Positions 23,835-35,589 are shown, numbered from the stretch's first letter. The stretch: 64,000 bases of DNA from Leptidea sinapis (GCF_905404315.1 NC_066309.1:7688001-7752000), one strand, 5' to 3'. Program-made: numbers and translations. The notes: a model not told the origin generated them from the sequence alone.

Positions 23835-23960
23835 CGAGAGTTGACCAAGACATACCAAGAATTATGACCGATTTGTCAATCGAACGGTTGGCTCAGTGGA
23901 AGAGAGCTCAAGCGGAACCCGAGAGGTCCCGGGTTCGAGTCCCGCATCGTTCATACATTT
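23835..23960 (+). repeat. tRNA-derived repeat (SINE-like head) with intact A- and B-box motifs
   Basis: 23880-23955 resembles a tRNA: acceptor-like CGAACG pairing with CGTTC at the end, GGCTCAGTGGAAGAG in the D-arm, and GGGTTCGAGTCCC in the T-arm (a canonical B-box). The anticodon arm is imperfect. Upstream lies a perfect inverted repeat (GGTCAACTC/GAGTTGACC, 23827-23846) also present in diverged form at the other copies. The family recurs at 7058, 43228 and 43530. I read it as a dispersed pol III-type repeat, not a working tRNA. Confidence 0.7.
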
Positions 23961-24154
23961 CGTTTAAAATTTAATAAACTCTGACAAATACAATAATTAA
24001 TTGGTCATTCAATATATTATTACTAGACTACACATCTAAGGACATAAATTGTCAATTCCCTTGACTCGCAAGAGCTTAGATGTGTAAGGAAATTAAATCA
24101 GTTACTATTCAGTAGGAAAGAGTGATGACGTCACACCATTTTTTAAAGATGAAT

Positions 24155-25990
24155 TAATAATAATAATAATAATGCATTTATTTCAGAGCAAGTCCATATT
24201 ACAAAATAAAATTACAAATATGATATAAATATAAGTGAAGTTTAAAACATAAGATATAAAATAAAAGTGTACAATTAAAAATAATAAAATTACACACGGT
24301 CATTTTTGGTTCTCGCTGTGGTACACGGACAACCAATGCCTGAAGAAATGACTATCCGGGCAATCACCGATGGTTCGAAGGATACGATTCTGAGCGCCGC
24401 GCAGATGACTCCAGAACGACTCGATGCGGAGACGCTGCCTCGGCGAACATGCCCGATGCGCTACAGTACGGAGGTTTTTTCATTAATATTCGAAAAGCGT
24501 TATTGTACTGTATTCTGAGTGAGCTATATTATGATTTTCTGTTATATAATGACCAAAGTTGATAGGTGTAAAAATTTTGACAAAAGGTTGTAAACAAAGT
24601 AAGTTTAACCTGATCATTACATTTGGCGAACCTCCGCGCGAGCATGTTGCACCGTACCGACAGGTCTCGCCTTTTCCGCTCCATGTCCTGGTCGTCCTTC
24701 AAATCATCGGTAAGTATGTGCCCCAGGTATTTAAAGGACCCTACAACTCGCACTGGCTTGCCATCTTAACAAACTTCAGGTACCCTCTCCGGGCCTCTTT
24801 TCCATTTAAATATCATCATTTCTGTCTTTTTGGCGTTGTATTTAAGACCATGTGATTCAGCATATTTAACACATACACCAAGAAGTTTTCGGAGACCCCT
24901 GATCGATGGACTGAGGAGGACCATATCGTCAGCGTAATTCAGGTTATTTCCACACAAATCCCCGATATGATACCGACTCCGGTCCTCCTCAGTTCAGAGA
25001 TCAGGTCATTTATATACAAATTGAAAAGGTCGGGAGCGGTCAACCCCCCCTGCCGCACACCGCAAGCTAGCCTATAATCACTAGAGAGCGTGACAGCCCA
25101 TCTAACATTGTTAATTTGGTTCTCGAACCAGTACCGCAACAGATCCACAATACTGCCATTAACATCCGTTTTGGCAAGTTTCGACCAAAGTAAATCGTAG
25201 TTTACAAGATCGAAAGCGCGGCTAAGATCTAGGAAACATGCATATACAGAGGTTTCTCGAGCAACGTAATAATTAACGGTATGCTTCAAGCTAAATATTG
25301 CGGAATCTGTCCCGAGACCAGTACGAAAACCAAATTGAGTATCATCTATCTCGATCTCCCTTACCAGTTGTAGCAGTCTCTCGAGTATCTTACCAATAAT
25401 AGTTCCAAGTGAAATAGGGCGATAATTGTTTAATTTAGATAAATCACCAGTTTTATTTTTAGGGACTGGAACCACCACGGTTCTCATAAGGTTGCATGGC
25501 AGGTATCCATATTTTAGGTATGCATTAAAGAGTTCTGAAAGAACTCTAAATATTTCAACACCCGCACACTGTATATGTTCGATACTGAGGCAGTCGAAGC
25601 CAGGTGACTTTCCCCGCTTCATTTGACGCACTACAGTCGCGACGTCGCGTCGTCAGGTGAAAAAGTCGTAGGTATATGAACAGCCCCGTCGGTGGCTGCC
25701 TCAGTCACAGACATAGCAGTGTGGATGGGAGCTGATGCCTCAACCTTGAAATGCTTAGAGAACAGGTCTGCAATATCCTTCCGATTTTCCAAATTTTCAA
25801 CTGTAATTGGCGCACTAGATTTACCATTTAAAACTTTAGTATCTTTCCAAAATTTTACAAAATTTTTATTCTTTCTGTTTTTGGCTAAAATATTCATTTT
25901 AATAGATTCTTCGTTATCCAGACACCACCTTAACTTTTTCTTAAAAAATTTGCAGCTATTGCACATTCTTTCAAATATAAAACCGGTTCA
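24155..25990 (-). mobile_element. LINE-E: CR1/Daphne-like non-LTR retrotransposon, 5'-truncated
   Basis: Minus-strand ORF2 remains. 25966-25631 is the linker. 25631-24939 is RT with GKSPGFDCLSIEHIQ, NNYRPISLGTIIGKILERL, QFGFRTGLGTDSA, ACFLDLSRAFDLVNYDLLW and CGVRQGGLTAPDLFNLYINDL. 24957-24766 has the catalytic NYADDMVLL. 24753-24529 is the thumb (FKYLGHILTDD). The element ends at left in an ATT-repeat tail. It splits the duplicated block (copy A is uninterrupted at 7330) with AATTA on both sides as a likely target duplication. Only a few frameshifts, so younger than LINE-B. Clade name tentative. Confidence 0.87.
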
Positions 25991-26384
25991 GTATAATTAA
26001 GAAGTCGATTAGGTAATTATGGTATTAATACGTTCGTTAATTACTATTGACCAATATTTGTAGTAAAATTGAAGTATCGACTTAAAAGTAATTCAATAAG
26101 TACATTACTATCTAATCGACCTGTCAAACGAGATGTTTGTGGCTAAACAACTATTTACTATCAATTTTGTACAGGATCCAGTAATAGTCTTACTCAACTG
26201 CTGAAAGGGATTTCGAAAAACAAATTTAGAATATTTGCCGTTTTACCATAATATATTACTTGTGTATTACCGTTATAGTATTCAATCCACTAATCAATGT
26301 AATTTTGAAAACTGCAGATGCTATCCGTTACTTATTTCTTTCGATGTTTCCAAAGAATGGCTATTTAGAATTTTAAATAATTAT

Positions 26385-27060
26385 ATAAAATAATAAGCCT
26401 TTTATTTCATGCAAAAAGTAAGATACATACATAGTTTTGAGAAGAAAAAAAATAAATAAAAGAAAGTTTGTGGTGTTATTTACACGTATTGATATATATA
26501 AGTTTATTTGCATGAAACCCTCATCAAGTGAAGGTGAAGGCCTCCGCTAAAGAATACCATGTGTCTCTTGAGGTATGTGCGACCGGCTGGTATAGATAAA
26601 GTTCTGACGTTGTAAGTTACTATGTAGAGCTGATCTTTCTTCTTTTTAGTTGAGTTAACTATTTCTTGCGTTTGTGATTCATTTCTTGTTATTGAAGAAG
26701 TTTGAGATATCTTCTTTAGAGGGTTTTGGTCTTGATCTTCCACGGAGACCAGCCGGATTGGAAGATGGTTTTCGTTGCTTAGTTGATGAATTGATTTAAT
26801 GTGGCATTGTTGAGGGAGGGGAGGAGTTGGTTGCTATGAATGTAAGTTATTGGTTGTATTGTCGTTGGTTTGGTTATGTGATGTGTTGAAATTATTGTTT
26901 ACTAAGTAGCTAAGAATGCTTGGTTTTAGAACTCCTTCTGAGACACTGTTTGATCTGGGTGTAGGTGGGTTTAATTGTTTTTCATGATGGGTCTAGTTGT
27001 ACTATTACCAACTAGTGCTTGAAAATTGAGATCTGACTCTGGTGAAGACATCAGTGTTCT
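26385..27060 (-). mobile_element. RTE-type LINE, internally deleted (5' end joined to 3' end)
   Basis: On the minus strand a 5' portion ends with the endonuclease start IVTYNVRTLS (about 26604-26633). It is joined directly to a RRPSPSLDEGF-like C-terminus and an AT-rich 3' tail. The whole endonuclease-RT body is missing, leaving a short deletion derivative that keeps both ends. Confidence 0.6.
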
Positions 27061-27289
27061 TTTGTTTTTTGTTTTTAATATAACAAGTTTATCGTATTTT
27101 ATCGTAACTTTATTTCCTTTCTCGCGCTCTCTATTTGCTTCTATCTGTAATTCTTACCTTTTTTCTAATATGTATTTAGGGTAATCTTCGTTCAAGGAAT
27201 ATTATAATCCATTTAGTAGATTTCGTGTGAAAGAGCAACAAACATACATCCATACATCCCTATCCATGACCTATCGTTCTTACTTTTTG

Positions 27290-28110
27290 CCTCAGGTGGA
27301 AATTATGTACGTCACACACAATTGATTTAATATGAATAATGCTATGCTGGACTATGTCTACTTTTGTAATGTATGTATACTTTTGTAATCTTTTACTTTC
27401 TCGGGGGAAACCCGTCATTTTTATGGGATTTTTAAAATTTATATTACTTACACATTGCTTTCCGGCAATATAAGGTATCAACTTGAGAAATTTTACTAAA
27501 TTAGCTGCATAAGTTGTTGTGTACTAAGCTAAACAAGAAACTATAGTATTTTATTTTTACCGTTAGTTTTCTAGCATGAAAGGTATCCAAGATGTTGACC
27601 GGCTAATATAACTATATTAGTTATCAAAATGCTAAATTTTATTAAATTATGTGCATAAGTTATTGTTTACTTAGCCATATAAGTTACTTTAGTTTTTTAA
27701 TTATCCCACAGGAACTCGTTAATTTTCTGGGATAAAAAATATTTAGACAGGCAATATAAGGTATCAACATGCCAAATTTTATTAAATAATGTGCATAAGT
27801 TGTTGTGTACTAAGTACACTATATAAGAAAGTAGACGTTTTTCACTGTCCCACGGGAACTCTATAATTTTTCAGGATGAAAAGTATCTAAGATGTTGACC
27901 GGGGATGTTAGGTAACATCATGCAAAATTACAATTAAATCGGCCCAATACTTTCAGAGATTATTAGCCCGTACAAACAGATAGAGAAATAAGAAATTCCA
28001 AAAAAATGGGAACCATTCTACTTTTCTTCTTACATCCCCCTGACTCGGTTTTGATAATTTTTTTTCTTTGTACAGAAATTTGATCTCTACAGATTTATTA
28101 TAAGAATAGA
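27290..28110 (-). mobile_element. Helitron (non-autonomous) with ~150-bp internal tandem repeats
   Basis: The 5' terminus reads TCTATTCTTATAATAAATCT on the minus strand from 28110, preceded by A, as expected for a Helitron 5' end (A|TC). The body holds several diverged ~150-bp units (landmarks: AATATAAGGTATCAAC, TGCATAAGTTGTTGTGTACT, CCCACRGGAACTC and GATGTTGACCGG) matching the array at 63250-63860. No coding capacity. The 3' terminus was not located. Confidence 0.6.
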
Positions 28111-29511
28111 TATGGCTGTATGGGCTCGAACCCTTTGCCTATCCTACTAATGGAAACGTAAAACAAAAACCAAGAACATATTAACGAATGTCAGAAAATT
28201 TCTAAAAACTTATTTAATATTTATTGCAATAGTAGTGATAAATAAACAATAAAAAAGTGTGTGTGTCAGCTCCGACGTACGGCTGGAGTTTATTCCTCAA
28301 GAACGATTGTCTTTGAACAGGTACTAAACAAAATCAAGTCCAATGGAGTCGGTTACAAACAGACATACAGCAGAAGCTAATAAAAGCGTATTAATTAAAA
28401 AATTGTCTATTTTTCTATAATAATAAATCAATTTCAATAATATAATAAAGCTTCAAAATACAATTCAAGAAAAATGATGTTTGCTATCCGTATTACTGCA
28501 CTATAACTAATATAGGAACCGAGCGTCTAGACTGTCACGCCAACTGAAAAGTGAAAGGTGCGCGAGAAATGATGCGCACCAAAAACGTTACTATCCCATT
28601 TGATGAGTAGGTTTTACTATCCATATTTTTCTCATACCGGATGCCTTATATGAAAATCGATTCTTGGAGATTGTTAAAAAATATTACTGAGCAATTTTAA
28701 ATATTTTTTAAAACCATTAAATTAAAACGGCTTAAAAAGTTCTTTCAATTTACTTTTGTACTGAGCGTTACTTCCGTCAGAAAAAAAATTCTGAGTTACC
28801 CCCAAGTCCTAAAGAGTTTTACTTCAAAAGCAGTATTTTATTTATTATGTACAGAATAACGTCTCTTGGGTCAGCTAGTTTTTATAAAAACACCTTTTGT
28901 TCTTATTTCCTAGAATATTATAAGGTATAAAATATGAACTTTGATTTCAAAGGTATTTCTGTGCATTTTTAACAGTGATGAATTGTAATAAAAAGTTGTT
29001 GAAGTATTAACACCCGAGAACATCACGCACGCAATTAACATTAACCGGTTCCTTATCAGTGAATCGTAATTAAAATATTTTTTTACATTTCCCTAACAAG
29101 TCTGTCAAGACTTCAGGAAACTAGGTCGATATCGGCTAACAGAGGAAACTTCCATAAATTCAAATTAGGATATGACATCATTTATTGAAAGTCAAAAACT
29201 ACCACCCATTCGAAAAATTATGCCTCAGACCTGAGAAGAAAGGGCGCAAGAAACTCAGCGGGTTTTTTTTTTTCATAAAAATATGGTTATAATGTAATAC
29301 AGTTCCGTGCAGTAAACTTATTACTTCAGAGGCTGGGGGCGGTGGCTCCACCCCCAATCTGTTTTATCGTTGTTTAACAATTCTTCTGAATTTCGGAATA
29401 TTTATTTTGAACAATTTCTGGGATATTGTTGCAAAAGCATACATCAACCCACAAAAGATTTACCAATTCGACTTAGCCGAGAAGTAGATACTTTAAGTTT
29501 ATATGACTATA
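28111..29511. other. Repeat debris; Helitron 3' end at 28879 and a dispersed repeat at 29150-29350
   Basis: No gene. The plus strand at 28850-28879 ends GGGTCAGCTAGT followed by T, identical in its last 12 bases to the Helitron 3' ends at 29767 and 62376. 29150-29350 carries GGCGCAAGAAACTCAGCGGG, related to the GGCGCAAGAAACTCTCCCAG stretch at 38052-38071, so another interspersed repeat is present. Confidence 0.45.
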
Positions 29512-29767
29512 TCTAATATATAAAATTCTCATGAAATTTTGAGTGCATATTGGGTAGGTCTGAGAATCGGACAACATCTATTTTTCATCCCCCTAAATGT
29601 TAAGGGTGGTCCACACGATTTTTTTTGACATTTTTTTTGATTTGTTTGATTATGAGTCAGCATTAAAAAATACACACAACTTCAAATTTTCACCCATCTA
29701 CAATCAACAGTTACTTTTGTATCGCGATTTTAATATCGGCAATACAACGTTTGCTGGGTCAGCTAGT
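29512..29767 (+). mobile_element. Non-autonomous Helitron, both ends intact (256 bp)
   Basis: Begins TCTAATATATAAAATTCTC and ends GGGTCAGCTAGT, inserted between A (29511) and T (29768) without target duplication, as for Helitrons (5' TC, 3' CTRRT). The copy at 62759-63067 in the other orientation is about 53 bp longer near its 5' end, so this one has a small internal deletion. No coding capacity. Confidence 0.85.
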
Positions 29768-29854
29768 TAAAGTTTATAATCCTGGTGATGACACAATGGT
29801 TATGACAGTTTGCTGAAAAGCAACAGATTATTATTATTTATTTCTTTAATTCTA

Positions 29855-30450
29855 AATTCAATTTTTCTTTAGGACCTAGGTTATAAATAGTGCGAATAGC
29901 CCTCTTCTGCAACACATTCTGTTTTTTTTTGGAATCTAAATACAACTACCTACATATTTGATATGGTTGATTTTATGTATTTCGTCTTCTTGCTATTTAA
30001 CATTAGGTTATTAGCGCTTAACCAGTACACGACGTCAGATAGAATATTGTTTACTTCGTCATACATGTCTTATTTTCTTTTTACTTTGAATATCAGTGAA
30101 GTGTTATCCACAAACATTACTATCATATGTTTTATTTCTATAAGGTTAGAAAGATCATTTTTTATAAGGAAGTGGAACGGTCCAAGAATAGACCACCGTG
30201 GTACCCTTACTGAGAGGAATCTCAGGAGATCTCCTTACTTTCAAGTCGACCTTCTGAATTCTATTTAATTGAAATCAAATCAGAAGATCGAGCGTAGTTC
30301 TTCTTATTCCAAAGTGACATAGCTTCCTCTCCAGCGTTGAATGTTGACACATCAAAAGCCTTAATAAATCAGAGAAGATATCAAGTGCATTCTGCGATTC
30401 CTCCCAGGCATCAAAAATATTCTTGATTAGCTCTACACCTGAATCAGATG
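29855..30450 (-). pseudogene. LINE-F reverse transcriptase fragment
   Basis: Minus strand: STLERKLCHFGIRR, then a NRIQKVD-like stretch and a decayed region up to about 29950. It is joined to a LQKRAIRTIYNLG-like stretch at 29875-29920, which in RT lies much further downstream, so a deletion is present. Motifs match the family at 48079-48870 and 51755-52080. No intact frame. Confidence 0.7.
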
Positions 30451-30559
30451 TTGAAAATAGTTAAATATCTATTTATTTGACTTTAAACTACTGGCAAACA
30501 AACTAGTGGTTATGCAAACTATATTCACAATAGGTACTATTTCATTGAACAAAAAATCA

Positions 30560-30900
30560 TCACGTAAAAAACATCATTACGGGAAGGTGTACCAAGAATA
30601 CTGGCTTCCAACGCGGTAGTTGGATAGCTAGGCTGGTCCGTTGAGCGAAGTAGCTGCCAGCGCTTGGGTTTCCAGTAGCCCTATTGAGGCGCGTAGATAA
30701 TACTTTGTACATTCTCCACGCCTCGGGGCCACACGGGCTAAGTGTCTCGACACCAAATGTTACAAAGATGTAAAGCTCACTGAGATCGACATTTATTGTC
30801 TTCGTCAGTCTAAGCAGCAGCCCCAGCACCAACTGAAGTAACTTGGACATGGAAAGAGTCTCCATCCATCCATCCAGGAGAATCCATCAGTACGCTTGCC
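30560..30900 (-). pseudogene. LINE ORF2 C-terminal fragment
   Basis: Minus-strand 101-residue frame with GVETLSPCGPEAWRM, ATGNPSAGSYFAQRTSLAIQ and a V(F)LVHLP end. This pattern is found at the extreme C-terminus of many insect LINE ORF2 proteins. No other part of the element is nearby. Which clade it belongs to is not resolved. Confidence 0.65.
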
Positions 30901-31631
30901 ATCGCGGTGGGTAATACCATTGCTCTAAAATAGCTGGTATATTAAGAGCCGCAAATGCACTGACATTGACTTCATTAATACTGGTATTAGAATTACGATA
31001 CTACGCGGGGCATAACGGGGTGTTACGTCTGAATGCGCATATTGTTTCAACAATTTTTTTTTTGACACACTTCGTCTGTAAAAATAATTATGAAGCATAG
31101 CTTTTATACGGACGTTCGGGCCGCTCGCCGTGAGGGCTGTCTAAAATAAAATGTGAATACATATTAATAATATAATATAAAGTATAATGTGAAATACATA
31201 TTTAACAAAATGTGAACAAATAACATACATTGTAAAAACCACAGAGGTTTGACCTCAATGCAATATCTTAGTTTACGCCTATTTTTAGTTTTTTACAAAA
31301 TAAATATAATCTTAACATTAAATTCTATACCTACATACATTTATTAATATCTATAGAAAGTAACAATCGGCTACAAGTACATTACTTACATACTTCCTAC
31401 CAGAATTGTACTACAGATAATATGTACTTTTCTAATGTTTATTTCCACGGAAACCATCTCCGAAGCAACCAAAAAAACATATATTTCAAACATTTCCCAG
31501 GCATCCCATGACCATCTTGTTAATTACAAATACGATCAAAGATTACCTAGGAAATATTCCTTCAGTTTTTGTTTAATATTTTTATGGGTCACAGCATTGG
31601 ACAGAAATGAGGGTAGTTGATGTTGTTCCCT
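30901..31631. other. Intergenic, no recognised gene
   Basis: AT-rich with short poly-T/poly-A tracts. The 61-residue plus frame at 31435-31620 has no motif. Confidence 0.45.
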
Positions 31632-31643
31632 ACCGTACAAGTT
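31632..31643. repeat. Target-site duplication, left copy, of LINE-D copy 2
   Basis: ACCGTACAAGTT here is repeated exactly at 35536-35547, immediately after the poly(A) of LINE-D. This defines the element limits. Confidence 0.92.
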
Positions 31644-31881
31644 CATCGGGTTCGATCCAGGCAGGCAACGCGAGCAACATGCCGCGTTATTTGTCCTTTT
31701 TCGAATATTTTATTACCTGCGTTATCGCACTATCTGCTCAGCCTACCTGAGCTAGCTATTGTTATCGCGCGCTATTGTTTGTGACTCTTTGAGTCTCGCA
31801 CCTGCTACGTTCCTTCGTAGAACGTAGCTTGTTATTATCAGTGTTAATTACCCGGTTTTACGATCGTGATAGTTAGCATCA

Positions 31882-32523
31882 GTGTCCGGCCAATGCCAAC
31901 TATACCGGCACTCGGCACGCAACTGCGAACACACCCCGAGGTGTGTGAAGTGCCTCGGCAAACATGGCACGCCGGAGTGCCCTCGACCAGCGCAATGCGC
32001 GGAGCCTTCGGCCTGCGTCTTGTGCGGGGAGAAGGGGCACCCCGCGAGCTATCGCGGGTGTCCCAAGGCACCCAAACACAGGCGTCACCCAGGGCGCCGC
32101 CAGCCGCAAGGCAGAGCAGAGAAGGTGGAGTTCACTCCAACCTTCAAACCTGCGCGGCCTCCTAAGGCAAACGCTTGGGTGAGGTCTCCTCCGGCTGCCA
32201 CAGAGGCCACTCCCACCACTCCCGCGGCCCCCGAGCCCCTCCGGCCACCGCTAGCGTCCTTCCCGGCGGCGTCGCTCCCACGACCGAGGCCATCGGCGCC
32301 CGCGTCCACGTTATCAGGCAACCTAGGCGGCATCGCCATTGCCTTCATGTTTGAGCTGTCGGAGCAGTTCGACATCGTTGAAATTACGGCCCTGGCCAAC
32401 AGGCTCGTGACTGTCCGGGACGACCCGCAGTCGCTTCTTCAACTAATGGCAGACAACACCAAAATATTCCGCGCGATCTCCGCTATAATAAGAAAATTTA
32501 ACAAAAATATTCGCGATGCCTAA
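31882..32523 (+). pseudogene. LINE-D ORF1 (gag-like) C-terminal part with zinc knuckles
   Basis: Frame of 213 residues. It opens with a decayed knuckle (CQLYRHSARNC), then CVKCLGKHGTPEC and CVLCGEKGHPASYRGC, giving three CCHC-type knuckles typical of jockey-clade ORF1 proteins that bind the element RNA. A Pro/Ala-rich linker and a short helical tail follow. The N-terminal two-thirds are missing: the 5'UTR at about 31870 runs straight into the knuckle region. Its stop overlaps the ORF2 start (ATGCCTAA, 32516-32523), the arrangement expected for reinitiation. Confidence 0.85.
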
Positions 32524-34840
32524 TAACATAAGTGGATGGGTCAAACCACATACGCTCCGTAAAGCGTATTGTAACGCCCAAGGCCTTAAGCCTCAACTAG
32601 ACTTGGTGAAGGAGTTCGCTCACGAACATCAATTAGACCTATTCTTAGTTCAAGAGACATTTCTAAAACCACGTATACGCGATCCGCGTATCGCTAATTA
32701 TAACTTAGTCAGGAATGATCGCACCACCCGTATGGGTGGTACCCTCATTTATTTTAAAAGATCTCTACACTGTATACCTATCGATCCTCCGGTCCTCACT
32801 AACATCGAGCCCTCTACCATCTGAGTCAGTATGGCGAATCACCAGCCGATCACAGTTATTTCAGCTTATTTTCCGCCTAACAAACAAATATAAAACACAG
32901 ATATCGAAGCATTACTCGGCCACGGAGCCGCAGTCATAGTGGGCGGCAATCTTAACGCCAAACACTCTAGCTGGAACAGTAGAGCCACAAATAGAAACGG
33001 AACTTTATTAGATTCTCTTACAGACACGCTGAACTATTCAGTAATAGCACCTGACGAACCAACACGATATCCGGATATCGTCGCGCATCGACCCGACATA
33101 CTAGACGTTGCGTTACTTAAAAACGTAACGCTCAATGTAAATTCAATCGGAGTTTTTCACGAATTTGAGTCAGACCACCGGCCCGTCGTCCTAAATCGCA
33201 ATCGTAATCGGGAACGTATCGCGAAACTCCGCGGCAAACGTTAGGACCGCTTGCTCGGCAACCTTAAGCCATCACATTTGGCTTTCTGGAAGCTGCCTCG
33301 CGCCATCAAACAGGAGCCGCCCACTGTCATGCCTCCTTTGGATAGACCGGGACTGCAGCCGGCGCTCGATGACGATGAGAAGGCTGAATGTCAGTGCTCT
33401 CCAAATGCAGCAGCCGACTCGACACACGTTGACGAAGTTGATCGTGAAATTGAACGTCGCTCCGCTCCAAGCCCTTCAGGCGATGTAATAAAACCCACCT
33501 CTTACGAAGAGGTGAAGCTAATTATTAAGGAGCTTCACTCCAAGAAGGCCCCGGCGCCCGATACCATAAGCAATAGGGTTCTTAAAAATCCTGCCCTCGA
33601 GTCTTATTACTTTATTGGTTACCATTTTTAATATTCTTTTGTCTAATAGCGCGTTTCCCGAACAATGGAAAGATTCCATTGTTATCGGTATCCCAAAACC
33701 CAATAAACCTAAAGCTAATCCGAGTAGCTATAGGCCTATTAGCTTAATTAATTCGATCGGGAAACTTTACGAAAGGTTAATTCTCGCGCGTCTTAATCAT
33801 TACATCGCGGAGCTTAACCTCATACCCGACATACAGTTCGGATTTAGAACCGCTCACTCGTGTCCCCAGCAGGCTCACCGATTCACCGAGTACATTCTCA
33901 TACGGCGTCAATTTCACGCTACCACGGTAGCCGTGTTTTTCGATGTCGCAAAGGCCTTCGACAAGGTATGGCACAACGGCTTAGTATTCAAGCTGTATCA
34001 ACTGGGAGTGCCAGACAGGCTCGTGCGCATCATACGACGACCTACCTTACTGATCGCTCCTTCCGATATCGAGTAGAGGGCACCCTATCCTCACCAAAAC
34101 CCATCAGGTCTGGCGTGCCACAGGGTTCAGTCCTCTCTCCCACTCTTTTCTCGCTCTTCACGAGCGACATTCCCAAGTTTCCGAGTGTCCAGCTCGCTCA
34201 GTACGCTGACGATACGGCACTCTACATTGGCTCCGCTTTTTTGAACCGCTCAACCTTGAGCAAGAACATTAAAGTGCTTCAAGTCGCCGTCGATGAACTA
34301 GGCAACTGGTTCAGAAAATGGCGGATTGAAGTGAACCCCACCAAGAGTGCAGCGGTACTCTTCGGTAACGCGAATAGCATCCGCGCTAAAAAACAACCGA
34401 CCGACGTTATTAAATTGTATGAAACACCCATACCGTGGGTGAAGGATATGAACTTCAAGAAACATATCGATACGGTATGCAATAGAGCCCGATTTGTCCT
34501 CAGTCGCCTTTATCCACTTGTGTGTGGTCGAAGCAAACTTCCGGTCAAACACAAAGTGACGCTGTACAAAACCATCGTACGGCCCATACTGTCATACGCA
34601 AGTGTCGTATTCGCGCATACCCGACCGAGCTACTTACGTCGTTTGCAAGTAGTTCAAAATAAATTCACGCGCATGGCAACCGGAGCCCGTGGTTCATCCG
34701 AAATGTAGACCTTCACCGCGATCTAGAGCTTCTGACGATAGCTCAACACTATAAAGAGATCTCGCGACGCTACTTTGACAAGGCGCCTAACCATCCCAAC
34801 ATCTTGATTAGGAAGGCATGTGGGTACACCCCGCTTCACC
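32516..34840 (+). pseudogene. LINE-D ORF2 (endonuclease-reverse transcriptase), broken
   Basis: Starts MPNNISGW. APE endonuclease: YCNAQGLKPQ, LVQETFLKP, GGNLNAKHSSWN (the usual catalytic Asp of GGDLNA is Asn here), FESDHRPVV. A deletion after RPVVLN (33191) removes the linker present in copy 1 at 9920-10280. RT: YEEVKLIIKELHSKKAP, WKDSIVIGIPKPNK, YRPISLINSIGKLYERL, QFGFRTAHSCPQQ, VAVFFDVAKAFDKVWHNGL, SGVPQGSVLSPTLFSLF, QYADDTALY. The thumb follows after a 3-residue-scale deletion near VKD/MNFKKHID. Stops at 32822 and 32891 and frameshifts near 33600 and 34020 inactivate it. Confidence 0.9.
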
Positions 34841-35148
34841 ATAGTCTCAACCTAATAAGACGTCCCAGGCACGTCACGGTAGACTCTGATGACGACATCA
34901 CCATCGCGACTGCGACACCCACACAAACATACATAAATACACTCATAAACAAATCATTACACAAAACATCACCACACTCGCCGGCGAGTGTGTTCTTCTT
35001 AATTTTCATCTTTCACCTTCATTTCATCTTCACTTTCATTCTCTCTCCTTCCCACAAGCACACAGCCGGTCCGAGGTTCGAGTCTCCTTAGGAGACGCCC
35101 CGCGACTGTTGTTGCGTAGTCTTTGCGGCCTCCACGGCCCATTTCCTA

Positions 35149-35403
35149 TTTTTTTGTATGGAATACGAGGACAAACGAGCGTACGGGACACCTGTTGTTA
35201 AGTGATCACCGCCGCCCACAATCTCTTGCAACACTAGAGGAAACAGGAGCTTTGCCGGCCTTTAAGGAAGGTGTACGCGCTTTTTTGAAGGTACCCATGT
35301 CGTATCGTCCCGGAAACACCGCACAAGGAAGTTCATTCCACAGCTTTGTAGTACGTGAACGAAAGCTCCTTGAATACCGCACTGTGGATGACCGCCACAC
35401 ATC
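35149..35403 (-). mobile_element. LINE-C fragment nested in LINE-D 3'UTR
   Basis: Minus-strand 3' end of LINE-C (same landmarks as at 6288 and 38530), 5'-truncated. It interrupts the LINE-D 3'UTR between CCCATTTCCTA and TATGTCGCTG, which are contiguous in LINE-D copy 1 (8022-8053). TCCTA at both edges is the likely target duplication. Confidence 0.9.
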
Positions 35404-35589
35404 CTATGTCGCTGTAAAAGAATGGCTAACAGCATAGAGGAGGTTTAAGTCGGTATGGGGTGTCCGCTTACGCGGACACTCGAGTCCGACATGTTACGCC
35501 CCGGAAAACTGTATTTCCTCCTCTCAAAAAAAAAAACCGTACAAGTTGTTAAGAGCGCAACAGGTTCGAAGTTATCGCCCGCGTATGTA

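Larger units (their letters stand above)
19924..26380 (+). repeat. Segmental duplication, copy B
   Basis: Partner of 3860-7770, same orientation. It keeps RTE sequence 22040-22900 that copy A lost and has a private LINE-E insertion at about 24155-25990. Homology resumes exactly on the far side (25990-26375 matches 7335-7770). Non-TE blocks 22905-23370, 23500-23820 and 23960-24150 contain no recognisable gene. Homology ends at about 26380 where an RTE remnant begins. Confidence 0.85.
31644..35535 (+). mobile_element. LINE-D copy 2: jockey-type retrotransposon with both termini and 12-bp TSD
   Basis: Element bounded by the TSD ACCGTACAAGTT. A 5'UTR (31644 to about 31870) starts CATCGGGTTCGATCC. 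Then come the remains of ORF1 (gag with zinc knuckles), ORF2 overlapping ORF1 by 8 bp, a 3'UTR with a conserved 8-bp-stem hairpin (35460-35467 with 35472-35479) and an A-run at 35526-35536. It has internal deletions in gag and in the endonuclease-RT linker plus frameshifts, so it is dead although its ends are preserved. A LINE-C fragment (35149-35403) is nested in its 3'UTR, with TCCTA at both junctions. Confidence 0.93.
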
